Shown here piece by piece: positions 1 to 12,424 of a stretch of 64,000 nt of DNA; the stretch's first letter is position 1; every line of letters starts with the position of its first letter. The stretch is from Diphasiastrum complanatum. Taxonomy: Eukaryota > Streptophyta > Lycopodiopsida > Lycopodiales > Lycopodiaceae. A model generated the notes under the pieces. It worked only from the letters and a program-made list of their open reading frames with translations. It ran no database searches and had not been told where the DNA came from. The DNA lies in the NCBI GenBank assembly GCA_029204225.1, contig CM055100.1:26986649-27050648 (forward strand), in the 5' to 3' direction. The position numbers and the translations under genes are program-made.

Positions 1-72
1 TTTCTGTACTTATTTTAGCAGGGCATGTAGGTAATGTTTGCTATGAGTGATTGTATGTATGGAGCTTAGAAA

Positions 73-259
<187 letters not shown>

Positions 260-1494
260 GGTGTTATATGGATTTGGAATTTGTATTAGGAAGGCTTAAG
301 ATCCAACTGTAGCTTGAGAATCAGTGGTTCAGGCAGAGTTCAGAATCAGGGTTTTCAGGAAAGAATAAGCCAGGAAATAACTCTCAGGATGAATCAATCC
401 ATGAATCAGGATGCCATTTTGTTTTACACCTATATGTGTTGTGTGTGCTTAACCTATGCCACAAATCCCACCGGTTTATTTAGTCATTTGAGAAGGGCTC
501 ACTGTAATTTCAAAATTATCCAAACTACCAGTGAAGTTCTCAAATCTTGATTGACAAAACTAAAAGATCTACCAGCAGTCAAATCTTTATGGGCCTGTAA
601 ATTTAAGCAGTGAACACTTGCTGATGGCTGACGTAGCTCTTCCACCCAGAAATGGGATGCATGCAATATAATCAGAGACGGCTGTTATTCTCATCCTAAT
701 CTCGTCCGCCTCCATCCGAAAACACAAAGCTTCAGTCCATCCTGAAGATGCTAACATTTAAGCTATTTTAAACTCTGGTTGTTAGCTCTTTAGATATTAA
801 CTCTCAGGATATGGTTCTTTTTTCCTTTGTAAAAACATATGTATTTTTTTATTTTTTTTGGGGGTCCCTTTCCGGAACGGGCAACTAAGGTATTGAGTTA
901 GTGAACTGATTAATAAATGTTAAATGCAATTCTGGATGCCGTTTCTAATGCAAACGAACTTAAATGAACATGAGCTACTCAATCCAAGCAAAAATGAACG
1001 CTGGAAATGCTGTGTGTGGTGGCTTTAATGCTCTGCGAGAGGTTACGGACGGTTTAGAAACTATATGCAATGAATGCAATGCAGCTGATTTAGGCTGGAC
1101 TACCTATAACAGAGCTTGTTAGAAGGTATCATGCCCTTTTCAAAGCTCGTGTCCAACCATTTATATTTGTAGCAAAGTTGTTATTTTACCACCCCTCTTG
1201 AAAATTTTTATTTTTTTATTTTTAGGAATGTTCGTGTGGAGATCCCATACTTCCTCTGTGAGGAAAAGCATTTATTGTTTTTTCTGCTTAAAACTAATCT
1301 GGTGCTTTGAAGATGTGTAAAAACTAATGTCTGTATATGTATGGAGTACTCAACATTTTGCTTGAAAGAGAGAGAAATTCTTTTAATTTTTATTGGAAAA
1401 CTGTGGAATAAAAAAGTAGATCTTTAGTGGGTGTGATATGTCTGCCACTGTGATTTGAATGCATTATGGGAGTTAATTTTTTTTGGTTGCACAG
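260..1494. other. No recognisable exon; upstream or intronic DNA of the EMSY-LIKE gene
   Basis: AT-rich sequence with short T-tracts. I searched for the ENT-domain exons and for the exon with the first half of the Tudor domain that should precede the exon at 1495, and found neither. This stretch is probably intron, with the 5' exons outside the window. No RNA gene or repeat family was recognised. Confidence 0.4.
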
Positions 1495-4400
1495 GGGAAG
1501 CATGCTCTGGTTTATGATATGAACACTGATAAAGAGACCTGGGAGTGGGTCAATTTAAAGGAGGTATTCATGCCTTCATTTATCCATATAATATTTGGTC
1601 CTCCTATGGATTAATGAAGGACAGTGTTCAGCCACCATATGTGGTCAATTCTTGTGTCAAAACAAAACGTCTGTTGAACGACTAAGACTGGTTTTTGTAT
1701 GAGATGCAGATGCTGCCAAGTGACTTGAAATTGGTTGAAGGTCCCTTAGTTTCGGTCGGAGGAAAAGTACCACCAACAGGAGCTGCTCCTTCTGGCAGAG
1801 GCGGTGGTGGACGAGGTGGAAAGAGGTCTGGTGGTCCAAGAGGTGGCGTAGCATCTTCTGTTGGAAGGGCCAGAGGGGCTCTGAAGCTGCAGACTGCATC
1901 CACAGAAAAACTAGCAACCCCGAATCCTCAAACAAGACCTTTGAGGGGCTCAGCAACTGTTGAGAACAGTCAGGATAGAAAAGGGTTGCACTCGGCAGGA
2001 TTACCTCCTTTGGAAGATCTTATGAAAGAGGTACTTGACCCAATTTCAGATTTGCAGTATGCATCTGAAACCATTCCTTTCTTATTCTATAACCTGTTTA
2101 CAAAATTCAGATTCAAGTTGTCGAGTGCTACTATGTTTATTCTGTGAACCTGCATCATAGCATAAGAATGCATCACATCTCACTTGCACGTGCTTTGTAG
2201 AAATAGCATGTTACTATCAGTACAGTACATAAACTATCAAGGGCTCATTTCCTTCGAGCTTTTAATTGAAGCAAGCAGAGAGCATTCTAGGTGATTGGTA
2301 CAGTATGCTCCTCACTAAGACCTTGATATTTGCTATCCAGACTGTTCATACGTGCTTATTGAGTAAAAGCCTTGAAACTTGAGCTTTAGCTTTTGTACTC
2401 TGCTATGTGAAAACCACTCAAAAGAACTTGCTTATGGTCCAAAACGAACCAAGGCAGAAACTTTGGAGAATATCCTGTGGTTCTGTGCACAAAGAAGGGT
2501 CAAGTGGCCTGCTAAACCAGTATACTTTTGGCCAATATTTAACCATTGCTAGATAAAAGACATGTATCATGATTCATGTCAAATCACAGCATCTAGGTTT
2601 GTTAAGTTCGTTGTTTTAGGAGTGGAATTGCCCACCAGCTATTGCAATTATGTTGCTTGGGATTAATTGATGAGCAAGTGAAAATGAGAATATTCTGTGG
2701 TTCTGTGCACAAAGAAGGGTCAAATGGCCTGCTAAACCAGTATACTTTTGGCCAATATTTAACCGTTTCTAGATAAAAGACATGTATCATGTCAAATCAC
2801 AGCATCTAGGTTTGCTAAGTTCGTTGTTTTAGGAGTGGAATTGCCCACCAGCTATTGCAATTATGTTGCTTGGGATTAATTGATGAGCATGTGAAAATGA
2901 TGAAATATGAATCGGTTGGAAAAGCTTGTCACTTGAATTGATTGGCTCTGCTGAGTAGGGCTTTGGCACTTGGTCTTGAATGAAATGATTGACTTTGTTC
3001 TTTAGACCTAGACTTCATCAGGCGGTCTGCCCTTCTACTGAGAAGGGTAGAGATAAGAACTTCCGTCTGTGCATAAAATGTATGAAAGCTATATTTGATC
3101 CTATTTCCATACATGCGACCTCCCCTACTCTTGGGCACTGATGACAAGAGTAGTGATGTCATCCCGTACTGCCCATCCTATGCATGGACTTTGATCTGAG
3201 ACTTTGTTGGAGTTATGATCAAAATCTCAGGTGTTGAATCAATGAAGCATAAAAGACAGCAATAGACTAAAGCCCTACAAGCAATAGACAAGACAATAGG
3301 TTCTCCCACGAAGAACCCAAGCATTACCAATCAATAATCTGAAAAATGAGTGTACAAATGCCCCTATAAATACCCTACCAATCAACCCTAAAATAGGAAT
3401 TCAAAAGTAAAGGGAGGCAAAATGTGGAGGGAAAATAGTGCGCCCTCCTACGCGCCCCCACTCCACATATAACCATATAATAAGGGCCCAAGGCCAGTCA
3501 ATGTCATAAAAAAGGACCCAGTGCGGGTCATAAGCATATAAAAAGGCTCTAGGGCCTGTACATGATTAATATAAAATGCGTAACCAGAAATATACATAAC
3601 CAACAGTAAATGTAAAGAGGCCTGCGGAATATATGCAGAGTAGCCTAGTAGGCCTGTATCCTGTAGTCCGTAACTCTCCCTGGCTATAAAGAACATTGCC
3701 CCCAATGTAGGCAAAATAAGATAAGAACCAGTGCCATAGAAAAATACTGCATCAAGATATCCCATCTGAGAAAGGAACATCAAGTGAAGCCGGAGCATCC
3801 CGAGAAGCAATGGTAGCTGCAAGTGATCGAGCCTGATCAGCTTGGATAGGGGTATGATAAAAAACATCAATGGGCTCCCAAGTAGCCTCCTCAATAGGAC
3901 GACCATCCCACTGGACCAAATACTGAACCTGCCGATGGCGACGACTATGCAATAAGCGCACCTTGAAAATAGCAGCTGGCAGGAATGGAAAAAGCTCTGG
4001 ATCTGTAGGAAATGAGGAATCTCGAGGAGCATCATCCTCAATAGCAGCACGTAATAAACTGACATGAAAGATATCACAAGCCCGAGTAGCAGCAGGTAAC
4101 TCAAGACGATATGTAACTGGACTGAGGCGCTCAAGAATCTAAAAAGGCCCATAATAGCGTGGCGCAAGCTTCTTAGTAGAAGCAAGACCCTGTACAAAAC
4201 GATGGCGAGCAAAGCGTAACCGGAGAAAAACAGTATCTCCCTCTGCAAACTCAACATGGCGCCGATGACGATCAACAATGGTCCTGTACCGCTGCTGAAT
4301 ATGCTGTAAATGAGTAGCAGCTCTAGTAATAATCTCCCAAGAACTCGAAAGATAAGATGAAATAGTAACAGGTGCATCATCTGGAGGAGCAGGTATATCA

Positions 4401-7400
4401 GGTAGAACTGGTGAGGATCCATGAGCAAGCAGGAAAGGAGAAACACCGGTGCTGGAACTAACAGAACTGTTATAACTATACTCAGCCAAACATAAATGCT
4501 GATCCCAATCACGACCAGAAGGAGAAACATAATGTCGTAAATAATCCTCCAATACCCGGTTAATAACCTCAGACTGACCATCCGCAGAAGAATGATAAGC
4601 AGTGCCCATAAGTATCCTAACATCCAAGATACGCATAAGCTCTGTCCAAAAACCTGATGTAAACTTGGTATCCCGATCAGTAAGTATAGATCGTGGGAGA
4701 CCATGTAAGCGGAAAATCTCAGAAATAAATATACGACCACACTGCTCTGCTGTAATAGTACGTCTAACTGGTATGAAATGAGCTTGTTTAGAAAACCTAT
4801 CAACTACCACCAAACAAGAGTCATGACCACGCTGAGTACGGGGAAGACCTAAAATGAAGTCCATAGATATATCAGTCCACTGGCGGGAAGGAATAGGCCA
4901 ACTTTGAAGGAGACCGCCAGGTTTTTCACGGGAATACTTGCTACGAAGGCAAAAATCACAATTATGAATAAGGTGGGAAAGCTCACGCTTCATGGAAGGC
5001 CAGTAAAAATGTTCTTTCAAACGGAACAAGGACTTCTGAAAACCAAAATGGCCACCAACAGGAGAGGAATGGGCATCAAGAAGGAGCTGTGGACGTATGT
5101 CGAGAGTGCTAGGAATACATAACGAACCATAGTGAAACAAACGATGATTAACAATGGAATAAACCTGGTGAGGGTGAGAGGAAGGATGAGAGGCAGACGA
5201 CATAACATCACGAAAGTCTGGACATGTGGCATAAGCCTGAGGAAGATCATCATACCAAGAGTGGGGAGACGTAACAAGACTGTAAGTAAGAGCAGGTAAA
5301 CGAGACAAAGCATCAGCAGCAGCGTTACTTTTACCAGGCTTATAATGAATATCAAAATGAAAGGACTGTAAAACCTGAAGCCAACGGTACTGACGATCAC
5401 TAAGATCCTTTTGTGTATACAAATAACGAAGTGACTGGTGATCAGTAAAAACATCAAACGGAACACGATACAGATAATGACGCCACTTCTTTAAAGCAAA
5501 AATGATAGCAAACAACTCTTTTTCATGAGTGGAATAGCGCTGCTCATACGAACGAAGACGACGGGATTCATATGCAATAACACACTGACGCTGACGTAAC
5601 AAAGCACCTAATCCTGTGGAACTAGCATCACTCTCAACAACAAAACGCTGGGAAAAATCTGGAAGACATAAAACAGGGGCAGTGGTTTCAAAGTATCAAA
5701 AGCTGACTGACATGCGGGAGTCCAAGCAAACGAAGTTTCCTTTTTCAACAGAGCATGCAAAGGAGATGCAAGAGTGGCAAAATGAGCAACTGGTTTACGA
5801 AGATGGATAGCAAGACCAAGAAACATACGAACATCATGAACATCAGCAGGCATAGGCCATGAAAGAATAGAACGGACCTTACGAGGGTCGAGACGAACAG
5901 TACCATTAGTAACAAAGAAGTCCAAAAACTCGATTTGTACAACAACAAAAGAACATTTAGAACGTTTAGCATACAGATGATGAGTAACTAACAAAACAAA
6001 AACAGAACGAACGTGCTGAACATGAAGAGAGAGAGTGGTGCTATAAATGAGGATATCGTCAAAATAAACAATGACACACTTTCCAAGCAGAGGACGAAAG
6101 ATGTTATTCATGACATTCTGAAAAGTGGGCGGGCCATTGGTAACACCAAAAGGAAGGACACGAAACTCATACAGACCAAAGTGGGTACGGAAAGCTGTCT
6201 TGTGCTCATCAGGAGGATGCATACGAATCTGATGATAACTGGAACGAAGGTCAAGTTTAGAAAAGATCTTGGCTTGGCCTAACTGGTCAAACAGGTCATC
6301 CATATGAGGGATAGGGTACTGATTACGGACAGTAAGTTTATTTAAAGCACGATAATCAATACATAGACGTTTAGTACCATCCTTCTTATCAACAAGTAAA
6401 ACAGGAGCACCAAAAGGACTGTGGCTAGGAACAATAAGGCCTTGACGTAATAAATCAGACACCTGACGCTGGACTTCCTCGCACTCAACAATAGACATAC
6501 GAAAAGGAGGACGAGAAGGAGGTGATGCAGAGGAAACAAGGTCTATATGGTGGTTGACATCTCGTAAAGGTGGTAACTGAGTCGGCTCTCTAAAAACATG
6601 CTCAAATTCACGCAACAGTTCAAAAAATACCTGTGGCAAAGGTGGTGCATCCGCAATAGGCTGAACTGGCTGAACAGAAAGAATAGCCGCACAGTGGGCC
6701 TTCAGGAGGCTCCGTATGAACTGCTTCCCGGAAATAAGCTGATAGTCCTGCCGAGAATCAATACCGGAAAATATATGCTGAGTACCATCATGAGAGAATG
6801 TCAATGTCTGCTGCTGGAGGTCTACTGTAACCGCACCAAGGGATGCAAACCAATCAGCACCAAGGATAAGATCGTATCGTGTAAGTGGAATAATATGAAA
6901 TCTGCCTGACCAAGGAAGTCTCCAATCCGATATGAAAGTTGCTGATACATCTGCGTGCTAGGAAAAGAGTGTGCGCTGGCAACCTCAACATGCAGGGGAT
7001 GAGGCGTAGTGACTGGCATAGCACGAATGCGTGTAGTAATATGACTGCTGAGAAACGAGTGAGTGCTACCCGTGTCAACAAGGGCAATAAACTCACGACC
7101 AGTGATACGTACGCGAAGACGGATATGGCGTGGACCCGACTTACCGGCCCAAGTAGCATAAGCAAGTTGAGCATGGCATACAGCTAGATCAGGGGGATCA
7201 GGAACAGGCTCAGTGCGTGTGGCAAATTGATCAACAGGTGGGTCATCATCAAGAATATGAAGGCATATGGCAGAATCAGGACTATCATCAGGTGTGTCAG
7301 CATCATGGAAATAGACGGCAGTAGCAGTGGCAGGCTGTCGGCAATCACGGGTGATATGATAAGGACTCTTACAGTTGAAACATAAGCACTTCTCACGGAT

Positions 7401-10400
7401 CTCAGACATCTCAGGCCGTGAGTAGCGACGAACAAAAAGAGGACGAGGAGAAAAAGGAGGACGTGGTGCAGAAGGAAGAGTGGACGAAGGTGAACTGACA
7501 GATGTGGGACTAGCAGAGGATGGAGAGGAAAAAGTTAGGACGTGTGAAAGGGCGCGAAGGACGAGAAACAGAGGAAGAGATGGGAGAGTACTTGTGCTGC
7601 AGTGCGGTAGCAAGGGAGATGGCGTGAGAAAGAGTGAGTGGAAAAAAAGAAGAAACATCATACCTGAGTGCGCCTCGTAGACCAGCAACGTAGCGAGAGA
7701 TGAGCTCCAATGTAGAAATATCTGGGAATAGATAGGAAAGCTCTGTAAACCGTGTTGTATAAGCAGCCAAGTCACCAGTGTGAGATAAACTGCTAAAGAT
7801 GTCGCGCTGTTGAATAAGCCACTGAGGATCAATCATCGCTAGGCGGAGTGCTGTCATAAACTTTGTCCAACTAGCAAGGCCAGGGTGTAAAGCCGTCTGG
7901 CGAAACATGTGCCACCAAGTAGCAGCACGGCCCTCCAAATGTAAAGCAGCCAAATGTATCCGCTGAATTTCAGTCTTAGGAAACATAAGGAAGTAGGTCT
8001 CAAGCTTAGAATACCAATTCTCGAGTTCATTCCCATCGGATGACCCAGAATAGACAGTAAGCTGAACCTTATCCTTAAAGTCTCGTGGCAAAGGACCAAA
8101 AGATGGAGTCTCGGGTGGTGGAAATGTACGCTGTGGGGGAACAAGTGGAGATAGTGGAGAAACACTGGACTGTAATGATAGTGTAGCAATCTGGGCAGAA
8201 AGAGCAGTGAACGTCTCTCGTAACTCCTGGCGTAAATCAGTGCGTACATCACTCATGGCTTTCCTAAGATGATCTTGGAATTCATGTCGTACTTCGTCAA
8301 GGTAAGTGGAAGACGGTATGCGAGGCTCAGAAGATGTAGGGGAAGTATCCATGGTCAAGGAATGCAGGAAGTGAAGAGAGTGTAAGAAAAGCTTAATATC
8401 GGAGGGAGCGGACTTTTGTCGTCACCCCAAATACGCTTTAGGTACACAAACGACACTAAGAGCAAGAAAGGAAATGACAAATGTCAAGAAAAGGTGTGGA
8501 AAGCAAGGAAAAACCAACAAAGATACCTCTCGATAGAGCTCCAAGCGTGTGCGAAGAGCTGGCTGGAAAATGTGACCACAAGGAGAATGAAAGTGGGCGC
8601 TGGACAGCCTCCAATCAATGCTGAAAATATGGCTGGAAATATGTGGAAAACGTGATGAAATAGGGCGATGGACAGCGTCCAATCAAAACTGAAATATGGC
8701 TGAAACTCTGCTGGAACAATGGCTGAAAAATGTGATGAAGTAGGGCGCTGGACAGCCTCCAATCAATGCTGAAAAGATGGCTGGGAATCCTTTCCCTGAA
8801 TCAAATGGAGGATTCAAAAAGAAAGAGGGAAAAGGATTTGGAACTTGGGCGCTGGAAATAATCTGACCAAAAAAAAAAAAAAAAAAAAATTCCGGCCGCC
8901 AAATTTAGCGGAAGTACTTCCGCTAACTATCTGCTAAAGCTCCGCCAAGGAAAATGCTCTGATGGGAGTTGGTCCTCCTCCAAATTGTGCTGAATGTTGC
9001 TGAAGCAAAGAGACGAAAGCCCTCAGCAAAGAGAGAAAAATCAGCAAGGAAAATGGGCACCCAATCAGAAAATCAGATCTGAAATTCAGCAATCAGGAAA
9101 GTGCTCTGATACCAAGTTATGATCAAAATCTCAGGTGTTGAATCAATGAAGCATAAAAGACAGCAATAAACTAAAGCCCTACCAGCAATAGACAAGACAG
9201 TAGGTTCTCCCACGAAGAGCCCAAGCTATACCAATCAATAATCTGAAAAATGAGTGTACAAATGCCCCTATAAATACCCTACCAATGAACCCTAAAATAG
9301 GAATTCAAAAGTAAAGGGAGGCGAAATGTGGAGGGAAAATAGTGCGCCCTCCTACGCGCCCCCACTCCACATATAACCATATAATAAGGGCCCAAGGCCA
9401 GTCAATGTCATAACAAAGGACCCAGTGCGGGTCATAAGCATATGAAAAGGCTCTGGGGCCTGTACATGACTAATATAAAATGCATAACCAGAAATATACA
9501 TAACCAACAGTAAATGTAAAGAGGCCTGCAAAATGTATGCAGAGTAGCCCAGTAGGCCTGTATCCTGTAGTCCGTAACTGTGGGCGGTGCACAGCTCAAG
9601 ATGTTCCAGGCTATTGGATTAGAAAATGTGCAGGCATTCATCGTGGGCAGCATCCTTGTCTTAAAATTGATACGTAGTTATAAACCCAACCCTTCTAAGA
9701 AACACCTGCTGCTGAAAGCATCCATTCATGTTGTTGCAAGTTACTGAGGGTTGATGATGCGCTGATGATGTTATGAGAGGTGTGTGTTTTTGAATATTTT
9801 ACTTTTATGCTGACCTCTCTAGCTGTGATAGTGATGCCGAAGCGTTCTGAAGGTGTTATTGTAATGTTAGTATACTGCTCTAACTGAGAATTTAAGGTAG
9901 GGGAACTTACTCGAATATCTCCTCCTATCGTTTTGCATGTAGGTCTGCAGGTGTATAGCTTATGCGTCCAATGAATGTGATGCATTTTATAATCTATATA
10001 GATGGAAAAGAAGTTGCAGGTTTTAATGTTGAAAGCAATCAAATTAGGATGAGCATGTTGACGTGACCTAGCAATTTAACAGATTGAGGACGTCTTTCTC
10101 TGTCAGGTGGACAAACTGGAAGAGGAAGATGATTTGGCAAAACTTGAGAGCGCCAAGAGGGCTGCCAAGGTATGCAAGCTCAAAGGAATCTTGTACCATT
10201 TTTTATATAGCAATGCCCAAGGGTCTTTGAGGTTTGAAAGTTTCCCAAATGGTTCATTCTTGTCATGGTCTTTGTTAGATTTCAGCACATTGAGTTCGAG
10301 ATTTATGAAAACTTTTTTTTCTCGTCTGTTCTTATGTGCGGGTATGCAGACTTCTATTTGACATAAAGTTTATTGACAATGGATGCTGTTTTGGAAAGGA

Positions 10401-11095
10401 ACATGAGGAGGCCATCCGCAAGGCTTTGGCTGAAGTGGGTGAATCATCTGATGAGGCCGGAAGTGGTAAGTGGAAAAATGCAAAGATGTTAAAATTTATT
10501 GCCTGGTAGATTGAATAGTCACGAGTTGATTCACGCCAAAAGAAAATATTAAAGTTCGAATTGCTAACATGCAAAACGATTCGGACAATTTTGAAAACAT
10601 ATTCAGACCCTTTAAAATCATAAAATAAGGTAATGAACCTTTGCGTTTTGAAATGCTTCAGAAAAGCTCCAATCATGAAATTTTGTTGTTACTATACTTC
10701 ATTGTTTAAATCGCTGGCTTTTCAATTTCTTCTCCTTCAATACTTCCTTTGAACATGCAGTCACTACGAAATTAATGAAAGGCGAGGAGAGTTGATAACC
10801 CAACCAAGATCTTGTACTGTCAGAGTTGAAGTAATAAATTCCATGTCTCCTGATTGCAGACGATGGTGGTCATCTTCCATCTCATACTCAGTCCATGGAA
10901 CATGCGAGAGGACATAGAAGCAGGCCTGATACTAGCGATCGTAACCTTGTCAGTGAGGATGAAGACAACACTGCCAGGGACGATAGGGGTGAAGGATCTG
11001 ATGGCGAACCTATGACTGGGGAAGGTGGTGGAGTTTCCATTGACGATGATGAACAGCAGCCAGCAGATGGTGATGAGAAAGACGAAGATGGGTAA
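1495..11095 (+). CDS. EML: EMSY-LIKE (EML) Tudor/Agenet nuclear protein, 3' part
   Basis: Five exons splice in frame with consensus GT/AG sites: 1495-1563, 1710-2030, 10107-10169, 10399-10465 and 10860-11095 (stop), giving 251 residues; the 5' end lies outside the window. Exon one reads GKHALVYDMNTDKETWEWVN, the second half of the Tudor/Agenet domain typical of plant EMSY-LIKE proteins. Exon two continues it (MLPSDLKLVEGP, cf. the family's SPEDIRWEGEDPG) and adds a Gly/Arg-rich linker. Exons three and four give the family's charged C-terminal helix (EHEEAIRKALAEVGESSDE), and exon five an acidic tail. In Arabidopsis, EML proteins are nuclear chromatin readers linked to immunity and development (established knowledge). 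The second intron is 8.1 kb and holds the gypsy-1 element in antisense orientation. The usual N-terminal ENT domain was not found. Confidence 0.82.
2466..2905. repeat. Two-unit tandem duplication in the EML intron
   Basis: A segment of about 220 bp starting near GAGAATATYCTGTGGTTC (2466) is repeated directly from about 2687 with few substitutions. The first copy has about 8 extra bases within CATGTATCATGATTCATG. It lies in the large EML intron upstream of gypsy-1 and has no coding potential. Confidence 0.85.
3211..3675 (-). repeat. 3' LTR of gypsy-1
   Basis: 465 bp, same length as the other LTR. On the minus strand it begins AGTTACGGAC and ends GATCATAACT, so the ends form a short inverted repeat (AGTTA/TAACT) instead of TG..CA. 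A purine-rich tract (AGGGAG) directly precedes it on the minus strand, as expected for the polypurine tract. Confidence 0.92.
3752..4138 (-). pseudogene. gypsy-1 integrase C-terminus and chromodomain
   Basis: Continues the integrase frame after the stop at 4139-4141. It contains the tail PDVPFSDG at its end and a chromodomain with VQYLVQWDGRPIEEATWEP, whose W-x-G...A-T-W-E-P signature is diagnostic. Chromodomains of chromoviruses bind histone marks and steer integration into heterochromatin (established knowledge). A 69-codon open frame starts at an internal Met within it, but translation from there is unlikely. Confidence 0.88.
4139..5602 (-). pseudogene. gypsy-1 RNase H and integrase region
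   Basis: A 487-codon open frame. It starts in RNase H (FDVFTDHQSLRYLYTQKDLS, then DALSRLPA), followed by the integrase HHCC zinc-binding region (DAHSSPVGGHFG...CDFCLRSK) and the catalytic core (SMDFILGLP...LTDRDTKFTSGFW...GQSEVINR), giving the D, D, E triad. It ends at a stop in a segment (RYYGPF-stop-ILERLSP) that should be read through; the frame goes on to the chromodomain. The upstream RT is in another frame. Confidence 0.92.
5608..6904 (-). pseudogene. gypsy-1 reverse transcriptase
   Basis: The Ty3-type RT is complete: RLCIDYRALNKLTVRNQYPI, FSKLDLRSSYHQIRM, FRVLPFGVTNGPPTFQ and the catalytic VIVYFDDILIYS (Y-x-D-D as YFDD). The frame begins with the protease end (RYDLILGADWFASLGAV near 6880) and runs to about 5690, where a frame change moves the RNase H start into another frame. 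Key catalytic residues are intact, so decay is by indels. Confidence 0.93.
6822..7832 (-). pseudogene. gypsy-1 zinc knuckle and aspartic protease
   Basis: This frame carries the Gag zinc knuckle CFNCKSPYHITRDC (C-x2-C-x4-H-x4-C) and the retropepsin active site FIALVDTGSTHSFLS (D-T-G). The knuckle is out of frame with the upstream gag (change near 7525). The protease end is out of frame again (near 6905), returning to the gag frame, as after two compensating small indels. The first part of the open frame, before about 7530, only overlaps gag. Confidence 0.9.
7510..8358 (-). CDS. gypsy-1 Gag (capsid) open reading frame
   Basis: A 282-codon frame starting MTMDTSPTSSEPRIP, with a Ty3-type retrotransposon gag domain from about residue 90: LENWYSKLETYF, LEGRAATWWHMF, WTKFMTALRLAM, DLAAYTTRFTELSYLFPD, YVAGLRGALRYDV. 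This is the capsid protein that packages element RNA. The true product should continue into the zinc knuckle, but the frame changes near 7525 and ends after a short unrelated tail. Confidence 0.9.
   Translation of the reverse strand: MTMDTSPTSSEPRIPSSTYLDEVRHEFQDHLRKAMSDVRTDLRQELRETFTALSAQIATLSLQSSVSPLSPLVPPQRTFPPPETPSFGPLPRDFKDKVQLTVYSGSSDGNELENWYSKLETYFLMFPKTEIQRIHLAALHLEGRAATWWHMFRQTALHPGLASWTKFMTALRLAMIDPQWLIQQRDIFSSLSHTGDLAAYTTRFTELSYLFPDISTLELISRYVAGLRGALRYDVSSFFPLTLSHAISLATALQHKYSPISSSVSRPSRPFTRPNFFLSILC
8560..8865 (-). repeat. Repeat array in the gypsy-1 5' leader
   Basis: Three degenerate units of about 70 bp carry GGGCGCTGGACAGCCTCC followed by AATCAATGCTGAAAATATGG or close variants (near 8596, 8662 and 8738), with a fourth partial at about 8847. 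They lie between the PBS and gag of the antisense element. The same 18-mer recurs in the leader of gypsy-2 although the two LTRs are quite different. Confidence 0.8.
9103..9114 (-). other. gypsy-1 primer binding site
   Basis: On the minus strand TGGTATCAGAGC directly abuts the 5' LTR end (GATCATAACT). It matches the plant initiator-Met tRNA 3' end used by many plant LTR elements, and fixes the LTR boundary. Confidence 0.88.
9115..9579 (-). repeat. 5' LTR of gypsy-1
   Basis: 465 bp, paired with 3211-3675. It should hold the element promoter, reading into the minus strand. Immediately downstream (minus) comes the PBS. Confidence 0.92.
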
Positions 11096-12419
11096 AGTGT
11101 TGTCATGACATGACAAGTGGGTTGCAATGTTCTTACAGCAGTGTATTTATTGTCGGCTCGTGGATGTGCCTGTATACCTAACAAAAGAAGTAAATCACAT
11201 GGAGATCGAGCTTTCCTGCCATTGTCGTTGGTCTAAGGCCTCCATAAGGGTGTTATTGCAGTACCTTATGGGCCATAAATTCAGTCTCAGCTCAGGCAAT
11301 GTGCTTGATCTGAAAAAGGTTACAGATCTCTCTCTCTCTCTCTCTCTCTGGGCAGATTTTCGGAATTCATAGCCTGTTTGCTATTCAACTTCGTACAGGA
11401 TTTGGTAGCTGTAGAGACATATGTTGCACTCATATACCAAGTAATTCAAGAACTGTGAATGAGTGTTGAAAAGAAGTATAGCTTACACATGTAACTACGA
11501 TATCTATATTTAGGAACGTGATTTTTGTTCCGCATTGCTTTTCGAGTAACACAAATCCTTAACCAAAAGTCATTCAAACAGAAAAGTAAGAACAACTTTT
11601 CACGTGTACCATGTCAGGTTATGTCTTTAGTTTAGAACATTCTCTTGATTGTCGTCTCACAGCTTAGTTTTCAACTGATGCCTGTACATGTTATTGAAGC
11701 AAAAAAAAATATCATTGGATTCAGTAAGATTTGTTCTCTACCTTTGCAAGCTTTATTGTGTAGACATCATTCAAGGATATAGTGACAGGTATTTTACATA
11801 CTTAAAAAAAGGTTTTGTGATGCAATATAACTCAAAATTATAGCAAGTTTTTGGTTTGAATGCTTTGTTACTCATTCTTCAGATGTGCTGTAGCTATCAA
11901 CTATAGATGTCCATGGAAACGACTTGTAGTTTGCTTTCGCAATTCTCATGAGTAACATTTTTAATAAATTTGCACATTTTTCCATGTAACACCATATATT
12001 TGTTACTTCGTTTATGGCTTGTCCTCCAAATTGCTTCTCTGAACAATTCTGACTAAGAGTGTGCTCTCCAAACCCGTTCCTGTAATCAATAATGGCATAG
12101 CATATACCCTGAAGGTACACAAACTATAAAATTTATATTACTTTTCAAGGACAATTTTTCCTCCACAAAGTATTCACTAGCACATTCTTTCTGGATAGAG
12201 ATGCTGTCATTTGTTTTATGGTCTTATCATAGGTAATTTATGGACAATAAACTATTTGTTTGTGGGTATGTTCAATTTAGCACCAAGTCGAAGGTTTCTG
12301 ATTTGTCGTACCATCACGTTACGAATTCATCACAAACTTTCATTCATGATTCCAAAGAATGCACAATGTGGACCTTGGAAGTTGGTGGAAACCTAAAGAG
12401 ATTCTTAGTTAGTGTAGGC
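11096..12419. other. EML 3' UTR and intergenic DNA
   Basis: Follows the EML stop. It contains a short (TC)n tract at about 11326-11349 that may lie in the 3' UTR, then AT-rich sequence with no supported gene, RNA or repeat. Reading frames here are short and match nothing I recognise. Confidence 0.5.
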
Positions 12420-12424
12420 CAGAT

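Larger units (their letters stand above)
3211..9579 (-). mobile_element. gypsy-1: complete but decayed Ty3/gypsy chromodomain LTR retrotransposon
   Basis: A 6,369-bp element in minus orientation: 5' LTR 9115-9579, PBS, leader with repeats, gag, zinc knuckle and protease, RT, RNase H, integrase, chromodomain, 3' LTR 3211-3675. Domain order and chromodomain place it among the chromoviruses. Possible 5-bp target duplication is GTTGG (3206-3210) against GTGGG (9580-9584), one mismatch. The LTRs differ at about 17 of 465 positions (about 96% identical, hand count). The coding region has at least three frame changes (near 7525, 6905 and 5690) and one stop (4139), so this copy cannot make a full polyprotein. 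It sits antisense in an EML intron. Confidence 0.92.

Noticed and set aside
314-550. 78-codon ORF with a Cys/His-containing segment (CCVCLTYATNPTGLFSHLRRAH)
   Set aside because: Looks somewhat like a zinc finger but has no splice context, no homologue I recognise and lies in apparent intron; too weak to list.
3448-4803. 451-codon minus-strand frame, Leu-rich
   Set aside because: Out-of-frame shadow of the gypsy-1 integrase; no domain in this frame.
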